Shown one piece after another: positions 13,145 to 24,700 of a stretch of DNA of 64,000 bases (positions are counted from its first letter, which is position 1; the number at the start of each line of letters is the position of its first letter). The stretch is from Paragordius varius (lineage: Eukaryota; Nematomorpha). A model generated the notes under the pieces. The model was not told where the DNA came from, did no database searches, and saw nothing but the letters and a program-made list of their open reading frames with translations. The translations under genes were made by a program, and so were the position numbers. Location: NCBI GenBank assembly GCA_964247055.1, contig OZ176051.1, positions 13,702,001 through 13,766,000 on the forward strand. The letters are read 5' to 3'.

Positions 13145-16100
13145 TATGGAATCAATTCCAATTAAATTATAATTAATAACAACAAAACACATAGTGAAAC
13201 ACTAGACATATACTATGTTTTCAGATGACATATATAAATTAAGTAAAGTGTCAATAATTGAGTTTAAAACAGCGGTGTCTGACAGAAATAGTTTTATCGC
13301 CGCTAAGCCTTTATAAATATTTTGTTGGATTGCAAATATAACAAAAAAATTGCGAAGAATATAAATAATATTTAATTTTCTCAATTTTTGAAAGTCAGTT
13401 GCTAAAAGTTGGAAAGATTTTTAAGGTAATTTGTTAATATATCAATTTTATTTTGCAAAGTCATTTCGCAACAAGTTATGGAATTTTGGTTTTATTTAGC
13501 AAGTATTAAATTTTAGGCAAGCCGCTTGTTAGACACCCCTGATATAAAAGGTTATTAAATACATACACAAAGCTTGCACCAAAGGCAACGCCAATCCTGG
13601 AATCTTAAAACGCTTCCACAGTTTTTCGCACAAACCGCACATTTGGAATGAACTGGCAAATTACCTTCTAACCATTGGTGTGGCATAACTAAAGCCTAAA
13701 ATCATTAAAAGCGAGGTCTATTTAAACGTAATAAATAAATTGAATGCTATAATAACTTTAAAGTATTTAATTTATCTAACCACGTTTAACTTAACTTGTT
13801 TAAAAAGTAAAAATGCAAAGTTAGAATCTCTATCGAATATAAGTTTTAATTTCTAATACACTAAAACTTTGAAACACATATTATAATACTTGAAAATATT
13901 AGTCGTAACTGTATTTGGAGAAAAATTATTCATTTGATTTTTTGAATTTTATTCCTTTAAAAAACCAAAGATATGATGTCGTTTGAAAAATATGGAAGTA
14001 GGATCTCCTAATATTTCAATAATTTATAATACCTATTACTATACATATGACCATAATAAAGCCTGTTTTCGAAACTATTTTGTCATTTTTGAGGATACCA
14101 TAAATAATACAGAGTTTATAAGAAAAACAATTTAGTAATAGTTTTAAATAAATACATAAAAATATTGTAATAATTTTTTAATATTTAAACGTTTTCATCA
14201 TCTTCCATTATGTTGTTTCGCATAGAAGAAAGCGTAGTCCATTTACAATTGTTGAGTGCTTTTAGGACACATCTCCGGTGACATTTAAATTTACATACTA
14301 GAGTAAAATAATATAATATAAGGATATTCAGAATGTAATATATAAAGTGCTTTTCCATTTTATCATAATCTTGTAATGAAAAATAAAAAATGTGTGTTTT
14401 ATTTTGTTTTTTATAGTTTCTAATCTATATATTTATAAAAATGGAAAATGCTGGCTTTATCTGGTACCGGAAAACCGGTAGATCCATTCAAATCCAAACA
14501 TCGAAAAAATATAATCATTAATGAATGCCCTGACAATAGCTTCGCCCTTTTTTTGAAATAGGACCCCAGTTCGGGCCCACCCCGTGTGAGAAGTCCACAA
14601 AAATCGTGTCTTTGAGACAATTTTCTGGAAAACGTGTTGGATCATTTAAATTAAAATAAGATTTTTGTTTACTTATTTTCGATTGCGCCGAACATAGTCG
14701 TCTCGCTTTTTTAATTTAGGCCCTCTTTTTAGCCGCTCCCCCCGTAAAATGACATTTATTTCAAAAAAAAACAAAGTCCACAAAGATAATTTTTTAAATC
14801 TATTTTTCCCCCAAGTAAACAATAAATTAGTATGAATGCACCGTTTTAAAATTCCTATGAGATCACAGTTATTAAAGAATGTTTCGAAATAATCCACATA
14901 TGTGGATCATTTTATTGTCCCTTTTTTCAAAAACCCCCCCAGAAGTCCGAAGGACTTCCTCGGGCTGCGTAGTAGCACCAGACTTACGCTAGTATACCAT
15001 AAAAATGTTTTATGAGTATGGGGGAACTATACAGGATTTTTGTCCGGCCCTTAATAATTTTTAGTCAAAACATCCGTTATTTAAATTATTTTTACACAAA
15101 TATATTTATGATGGATTAAAAATAGAAATAATGAGGATTTAAATCAGTTTTTAATACTGAAATGATTAATTTATTTTTGCGTTTATTATCACCAAAAGTT
15201 TCAGATAATCAACTATAAATCAATAATTATTTTTTTATTATATATATATAAATTATTAATAAACATTGATTAAAATGCAAAATGGACACCAATGCCTTTT
15301 TTAACTAAAAAAAAGTTGATGATTAAAATTTATATTTTATATTGAGTAAATTGATGTGTTAGTGTGTCCTCTGATTAGAATTTAATTCCCTCGACAGCTA
15401 AAATAATTTTTATTCACTATTAAGCCAAAAAAAACAATTTTCGTAGAAAGAATTGAAACATTGTTACCACTTTTATGTTATATGGTGGTATATTTATTTT
15501 AAATTGGTGACATCTTTATTAACATCAATAATAATGATAGTTATTATGATTTATCTAAAATTTATGATAACATAATAACCAAAGCTTAAGTTTAAAATTT
15601 TATGAAAAACATGTTTGTCTCATTTTAGGCAAAACCAAAATAAGTTTAACATATATTGGCGAATATAGTGTGTCTACTATGTCAAATAAGACAAATAACT
15701 TTTACCTGTTCAAAGAATTCATATTTAATCAAAAAAAACGTGTGAAAAAATCATTTATGCATGTATACTTTCACAAGTAAGACCCTGAAAAGTAACTCCA
15801 GTAAGTGCTTCACGACATACATTACAATATGTCGGTCTTCCGTGCGAACTATGTATCCAATTGTGTTGGCTCATTAGGTTTAAGTTATGGACCGTTTTCT
15901 AAATCATACATTATTATTATTAAAATAGATTTAGATTAAACTATATGATGATAGAAGGCTATGGAAGACGTAGTATGTAAATATAATTTAATTTCTTACA
16001 TCACTAAGATGAATAGGATGTTTGGGGTAATGAATAATTTTGAAGGCCTCTATCCATGATTCCATCGTTTTTCGATTCTCTGCAGCGACCACAAAATATT

Positions 16101-18728
16101 TTGAAACGGTTATGACCTGTACCAATTTTTAAAAAACAATATATGTGTAGAAATTTAGAGATCGTTGTGTTCAATAACATTTCTAAAGGATGAAAAAATG
16201 TTGATTATGGAAAATACAGGCATATCTACTTTCCTATATAGTTTAATTAAATAAACAGTGCTTGAGCAAGATGTTGGTTAAAACAAACAATAATTTACGT
16301 GTATTTTCTTAATCAATAAATGACAAAATGAAGTTGACAGATAGATTTTCAATTGCTTTCAAAGAAGTGGACATAATGTTGAAATATAAATAAACCGGAA
16401 CGTACTTTTTCTTTTATAATACATAGAGATATATTGCATATGATACTTTTATAGAGCAAACCTAATACTTGAAAAAGATATTTAATAATAATAGTGAAAC
16501 GTTACCATAAAACTATTGTTCATATTGCGGGTACTCATTTCTGCAGCATCTACACACTTGTATATCTCAATTTCATCTATTATCGGTCCCTAAAAAAGAA
16601 TTGTAAATAATATAATATGATTTTAATAATGTAAGGAAACGCGTTTGTCCATTTTGTTTAATTACAATTAAAAAGAAATATTATTGGTTATAAAAGCCTT
16701 TGAATATGTGAAAACATTTTAAAGTTAAAAATATTTTTATTTCAGTAGGATCAAATAAATAACAGTTTCTTTCAATGTGCTTTAATTATCATAATATGCG
16801 TTTGAACATTTTTAAAAACAAGGTACCCTTTTTCATATATTTTGTGCACATATAAAATTTTAGAGTGCGATTCGGCTTTATCTTTAACAAAATTCAAATT
16901 TAAAAGCTAAACATATGTTCAAGATTTGATTACAATTCTATTCGTATATACTATTTTCCTTTGTGAGACATTATACTTTTTGGGACGAATTAGTTGAGTT
17001 AACTCCTTATTTTGCCTATTTTCATAAAAAATTTTTTATGACTTTCATCGCATAAACAAACCCGTTTAAATATACTGCCGAATTCATTTCATAACCTAAT
17101 TTTTAAATTTATTTTTTAAAGCATGGCTTAAGAAAAAAAGTTTCAGTTTCGTATTCGTTATAATGTCTGCGTGTGCGGAGAGAAAAAAATGGTATCATGC
17201 TAGTGTATCAATTCATAACTTGCGGGGTAATTCTACACCAGAACAAGAAATTATAGCTTGAATTGTATTAACCCATATTTAAATTTTTTTTGGTATTTAG
17301 AGAATGCATCGAATTGGAAAAATTAATATATCCTGATAGAAGTATATATTAAGATTATCAATTATGAATTTGGAACTTATGAGCCACATAAAAGTCATTT
17401 TCGCTATTTTGGTAATAGCTCCTATCGAAAAATCGCAATATGCGAAATATTTTTTAGCGGATAGCATTCCCAATTTTTATAAATATAGTCTATATGATTT
17501 TTTGTATATAGACTCCGCTAATAGACTATTCTTAAAAAAATACTGGCCTTTGCAAGATTGTGCGGCAAGTTTTGGATATAGATAGCACAAAAATATCCTG
17601 ATGAAATATATATTATATTTCTGATAGAAAATGTATTAGGCGCATCATGTTGCTATACTATAATATGAGTAAGTTATTAACATTTTTGGGGTAGTTGCTC
17701 GATATCACAAATCGTAAAATTAGCACACATTACATCAAATAAATAAAAATCTCTTGGTAAAAGCTAATATATAAGGGAAAACGATATTTATATATAACAA
17801 AAAAATAAACTCAGGCTTAAAAGGTAGCAGATTTTTGGACCTTTCCACCTTAGTTTTCTTCTATTAAAGCTTTCAAACTATAATATAAGAAAGATTTTTT
17901 GAAAAAATATAAAAATTAATTTGGAAAGTTTTGTTAAATTTATGGTATATTGAGCCAACATGGAAACGTTAAACTGTTTTAGAATTTTAAAAACTTTTTA
18001 TAGATTATTTGTGAATATTTATTTCTAAATATTAAAATTTAAAAATAAATTTTGTTTTTAACAAAATTTTACCCTAATCTTCTAAGGTGATGGAAATATT
18101 CAGCATCATTAAATTATATAATTAAGTGTTTTCCAATATTTTAATACATTTTATACCGTTTCTGCCAACGCTTTAACAAAATTAGCCAAAAGAGAAATGG
18201 ATTTTTTCGAAACATTTTATATGTGATGTCATAATCTACCATATACAAAATGTAAATATTGTTTTCGCGCAATATCAGCTTATTTATTTTAAACAAACTA
18301 AACTATTTAGAGGGGTCCAAAAAATTGAGACTTTAGAATCCTAAGTCTATTTTGCAAATATTATTTTAAAATATTGTTTATAATATAATTAATTGTATTG
18401 TGGAATGAACCATTAAACTTATGCCGATAGATATTTATTTCATATAATGTGCGGTAATTTTGTGATTTTTCGATATTTAGGAATCATCGTAAAAATGCAA
18501 ATATGTTTTTTATATCACTCATAGGACCAAAACTAGATGCGCTATGAGAATACAAATATATTTATCTCTCAATATAGCTTATTTCATCGGATGCTTACTA
18601 GATATGCGAGTATGACATTAAAAACATTAATTTTTTTTAAAAAAAAACATATATTGCTTTAAGCTTTAAACTTTGACTTTGTGAATTTTATTGAAGTGTC
18701 TATTGAATTATTTTGAAAATGATATACC

Positions 18729-18771
<43 letters not shown>

Positions 18772-21700
18772 AATCTCGGGCTGCTACCCGGGGGATTAGA
18801 AAAAAGGTATCAACAAAATTGTGATCCATATATGTGGATTATTTCGAAATCTAATAGTTATGATCTCATATGACTATCAAAACGGTGCTTCATAGATTTT
18901 CAAAACTGGGCATTCATACTAATATATTGTTTACTTGTGTGAAGGACCCAAATTGACGGCTAACCGAAAAAACAATACTATAATTTTTACTTTTTATGGG
19001 TATTATTTAAAGCCTTTATTAAACTCGTATGGCTTCCTATTTCTCTCCAAAATCACGCCATTTTGGTACGTCTCAATTTTAAACCGGTAGACCCCTACCC
19101 ATATACCTATATGGAAAAAGCCCTGAGTTAAACTCTTTGCCTTTATAGGGCAAATATTTGTAACATCTTTGATACCATCGTCTCGTAGGTTATTCGAAAA
19201 AATACCTCAACACTAAATAATTATATGATGGCATATTTTTAGGGCATAAAGGTATCGGCTAATAAAAAACGCCTGACCTTATTCACCTATTACGGGTAAT
19301 ATTTCAAGCTTTTAATGAGCTCGTATGGCTTCATAAATTTTCTCTAAACTATCTCCAAAATAACGCAACTATATAGTGGCGCAGTTTTTGACGGGGAGCT
19401 CCTTACCCAGGTGCAGGTATAAAAAAAACGTTGGGCAAAATGCCTTTATGGAGAATATCTGGAATTATTATGGATTCCATATGTTCCTATATGTTCTTGG
19501 GAATATTATTTCAAAACTAAAAAATTGTTCTATGGCGGCGCATTTTTCAGGGCCTAAAACTTCACTTAGCGACTCATTTAACCCCTATATTAAAATATTT
19601 GTTTTTTAAGGGATAATAAATATTTTAGGCCCTTATTGAATTCATAAAGTCTCATTGGTTTTCTGAAATTTGGCTCCAAAGGCCTGCTGTATCGAAATGG
19701 AGACGCATTGGGGCGAAACAAAAAAAACTTTTGATTAGATTTTGGCCTTAATTTGGGCAATAGATGATTAATTCTATATGCTCTCGTGGGATCGAAAAAT
19801 TCCCTCAAAACCAAAAAGTCATTCTATGGTGACGCATTTTTCAGGGCAAGGGCCTAATTAAGCGGTAATTTAATAAAACCGCTCTACTTATTTTACCTTT
19901 TTACGAATAATATTTCAAGCCCTTATTGAACTTATATGGCCTGATAAGTTTTTTAAAATTTGCATCCAAAGTCACGCTGTATCGATATGGTGGCGCAGTT
20001 GTAGGCGGGTACCCTACCCAGAGGCATATACAAAAAAAGCTCTTGATAATATTTTTTCCTTTAATTCGGGTAATACCTGGAATCATGATTGATTTCATAT
20101 GCTCTCATTAGTTTTTAAAAAGATTGCCTCAAAACTAAAAAATCATTCTATGGTGGCACATTTTTCAGGACGTGAAGGGCCTAATTAACAATTTTAAAAA
20201 ACCGCACGATCAATTTTGCCATGTTACGGATAATATTTTAAACATCTATTAAACTCATATGGCCTGATAGGTCTGTAATTCAGCCCCAAAGATACCCTAT
20301 TTTGATATGACGGGGCTGTTTTTAGCGGGTATCTTCTTACCCAGCAGACAATATAAAAAAACGCACGATTAAAATTTTTGCCTTTTAACAGGAAATACCT
20401 GGAATTCTTATTAAATTTTTACGGTCTCATATGGGCGAAAAATAGATTCAAAAAATTATTTTTGTGGACTTACTTTTTTTTAAAAAATGGCATTTTACAG
20501 GGGGGGTGGGTAAAGAGGGCCTAAATTAAAAAAGCGAGCCGACTATGTTTGGCGCAATCAAAAAAATAAAAATATTTGAAATCGAATGGTCCAACACGTT
20601 TTCCGGAAACTTGTCTCAAAGACACGATTTTTGTGGACTTCTGTTTTAAAAAAAACCCATTTTTTACTCGGGGGGGGGGGGGGGCGAACTGGGACCCTAA
20701 TTTAAAAAAAAGGCGAGCTATTGTTGGGGCATTCATTAATGATTATTTTTTTCGACATTTGGAATAAATGGGTCTACCGGTTTTCCAGAAACAGTCACAA
20801 AGCCACATTCTCCATTTTTATAATATATAGATTATAAAACACATATTGTTGATTGAGGATACTGAATATTTTTTTTATCCTAGATTTTGATTAAAAGGTT
20901 CGCATTTTTAGGTATTTTCGAAGTTCATTTAGATTTAACTTATTGAAAATGAACGAATCATGTTATCAATCTGAAGGTTAGAAATGTTCAACATCTTCGA
21001 CTAAATAAAAAAAGATGGTTTAATAGTATATCATGAAAATATTTTATCTTTTTCGTCAATGTAAAAAACTTTGCTAAAAATTAAATACATTTTTATAACT
21101 AAAATATTTTGGTTAATTTATAAAGCACAGCAATTTATATTGAGTTTCAATTTTTCAATAAGTTTCTAGCTTTGAAACCCCTCTATATTCAACTATTTTT
21201 CTTCAACCGAGGGAAGAATGGCGAGATTGGGCAATAATATTTTTTCCTAGTAAATAATATTGTTTGAATCGAAAGCAATTTGTTCTAAAAAATTGTGCGT
21301 TAACTTACGAATTTTCGATATGGAGTAATTAACACAATTAAATCTTTATTATAAATAATTAATATGGCCAAAAGCCAAAATTATAATGAGAATCTTGATA
21401 ACTATTTTTTACCCCTAAATTTTATGCAACTTGCAATAATATGAGATTCGGAATGGAATAATATTCTTATTTTTCCAAAGAAAGATTGCGTTCTCGTAAA
21501 AACAGTTTTATAAAATTGGAATGTTAATATATAAATTATATTCACAAACACATATTTCTAATACTATTATATATATTATAAATTATTTATATATTTATTT
21601 TTTAATATATTTTGAAGGCAGTATCCGAATTACAAAGTCACACCTAAATCAACTTATATTATAAAGGGCCAAGTAGTAATATTAAAATTTTTATACAAAT

Positions 21701-24700
21701 AATTAAACTCTTTTAGTAACGAGATAAATTGGCTGACCTAATAAAAAATCGATAGTTTATTTATTAAGTTTAAAAATTAATAGATGTTTAAGTTTTTGAT
21801 GTTTTCTACTTTCAATTAATTATTTAATGACCGCTATGAAAATATTACCGCCATAAAAGCAAAAATTTTATAAATATCGTTCCTATCCAAAAAGATATAT
21901 TGCAGATAATTTTTAATTGTTGTTGAATTTATTCGGGGTATAGATTTCTTTGAAAAAATGTTCCAGTTTAATTATTCACATTTAAAAATATTTATGCTAT
22001 CCGTAGATTTAAAAAAAGGATAATTATTGCTACAAAACTTGAAACAAATAATTTATTACGTAAATAAATTTCTTTAGAAACGGCGTCAATTAGTAATGAA
22101 ACGCCTTTTATAAAAAATATTAGGGTAACACCTATATGATTAGATACATATTTTCCAATTTTTCTTTTTCTTTAACACGTGTACAACACATTCATTTCAG
22201 TCCTCCGATTCGAATTGGGGTCTTTCGGAACCCTAGGTCTGTTTAAAAAGTATTTCTAAACAAAATTGCAAGAGTTTGCACTTATATAACATTGAACCAA
22301 AATATAAAAAAGATTCTTTAAAAACTTGATATTAATTATTTTATAGATACTTAAGGTAAAGATTTAGTCTACATAACATGTATGCATTAGCCAAATATAT
22401 AAATAATGCAAAATAAAAATCTTTTTTATTTTTGTCAATCCATTTGATTCAAGTAAAAAATTGGCTTTAATTTTTGCGTTAGAATCAAATATACACGATT
22501 TTTGCTAAAATGTTGTAAAATGAAAATGGCGCCAATTTGATATGAATTTTTTATAAAACTAATTTTAGATATTTTGGCTTATATTAATTTTTATTAGGTA
22601 TAGGCAAAAATTTAAATTGGAACTGTTTCTTTTAGTAGTTTTATAAAAATATCATTTATAATGTGGGTCACTAAATACCCCAATTCGAATCGATTTGTTA
22701 CAAATGAATCATAACTTCTTTCAAATTTTTAATTTACAGTATGAGTAAGTATACATTGCTAGAAAATTATTAATAATTGCCAAATAGCATATACAACAAA
22801 GGGCAATATTATTGGCATATAATAATTTTTTCACTTTTTAGTATTTAGCCAAATAATAATTCTCTTTGCTGCATATGCTATTTGGCAATAATTAATAACT
22901 TTCTAGCAATTTATACTTACTCATACTGTATATACACACACTTGTGTATTAATAATATGAATAGGTCAGCCTAAATGTCACATGCTAAACGGCCATATTA
23001 GATTAAATATTACTTCAGAAAACTAACAAAAAAGGTTAGGGACTGTATGTTTGTGAAACTTTTTAAATGCTTATTATTTTAAATAAAAATTTAGTTTGCT
23101 TTTATAGTATTAAAAAAAGTGGTTAAGTTTGGTTGGAACAATGTTGAAGAGTATTAAGTTGTAGATAATAAATATTTCATATACATTGTTGGTTTTCCTT
23201 GCTAATATTTGAGAACTGACACGCCTGTGACCAAAGAATTTGAGCAAAAAAGCATTAACAAGTTTTAATTGTAAAAAATTTAAATCTTGACACAAGCTAA
23301 ATAAAATCCAAAAGATAATAAAATGCAGTTAAATATTATTAAAAACTATAGTATGACACTTTGTTGACGCTCAGGATATTTAGTTTATATTAAGCAGTTC
23401 GCATTATTCCAACGATAAGCAAATTAGTTAGGCATAACATCCTCTAAAAACATACTTTTTCCCAATATAATCCAATATACCGTGAATGGCATTTTAAAAA
23501 TTGCGCGATCCAGATTTCACGTATTTTGAGCCAAAGTGTTGATTTTACATTAAAAAGCTTAAATTTGAATAAATTGCCATAGTTAATTTTTGAACTCCAA
23601 ACCTTCCATCAAAAATAACTCCATCACAAATTACATATTGGTTTAATATATAGTTTAGCAAAAGAGGCTTGAAAAATTGTCTGTTTGGACTTGGGTTTCG
23701 TCACACAGCATCATCAATTTAGATACGTTTTTAAATTTTTTTGACATTTATCATATATATACATACATATATTGTGTCGCAACAAATTATCGCACACATA
23801 CAAAATTAATTATATATTTCATTTTATTATAAAATATTTATGAACGTGAAAAAGCACTCTACATAAAACAGTGGTGTCGAAAAAAGGAATAATTTAAGTT
23901 AATAAGCGACCTTGGCATTTAATGAGGTAAATTAACCATTTGTTTAACTTACTAGGTGTCTGTCTCAAATATCTATGTATGAGAAAACAGTCTTGATAGC
24001 GTTTTAAACTTATTTAATAATATTTATATTTAATTTTAAGTTTTTTACGGTATAACTTATCAGATTTTATTTTATACAGAACTGGGGGAGGGGGGAATTA
24101 CTCAAACAACCAGTCCCAATTTTAAAATTAAAAAGGTATAACCAGGTTTTGTAATTAGTATGACACATTTTAACGAAAAAAATGAATAATTAAAGTTGTT
24201 AGCTTGCTTTGGTTTAATCCTAAAAGTTGTAATTTGTAATTAGTGTTAATCCTAGCAAACAAAACTATCCCTTAAAAGTGTTGTGCATAATTTGTGTGCA
24301 AATAGGAAAAGTTTAAAATTGTGTTTGTATCAAAAATTAATTAATTTTTAAGCCTCAAAGCGCACAGCTAGCAATGAATGTAACTTTGCGCGGTAGTATA
24401 TTATGATAATAAATATAAATTAATATATTTTTTCACAAGTTTTTAGCAGTACTAAATTTTGAGGGAGTAAGAACCGGCCAGAAACGTACGAAATCTTGCA
24501 GTTTATTGTTAAAATTTAATTAATTTAAAATTATATAATATGAATATTATGTAATAAATCGTTTACACAACTCTTGTCTCTGTTTTACTCTTAGAGAACA
24601 TTGATTAGAGATATACAAAATGTGGTTAATTTAATTAAATGGTAAAATCAAAATTTTGACACAAATTTCAAAAGTCCTTCAAACATGATATTAACATATG

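Noticed and set aside
18691-18873. 60-codon frame with an Ile/Tyr repeat
   Set aside because: Translation of the TA microsatellite next to a Helitron end.
23110-23295. Minus-strand frame containing [14 protein letters not shown]
   Set aside because: Looks protein-like but no family recognised, no splice sites consistent with the kinase gene, and it lies in a repeat-rich intron.
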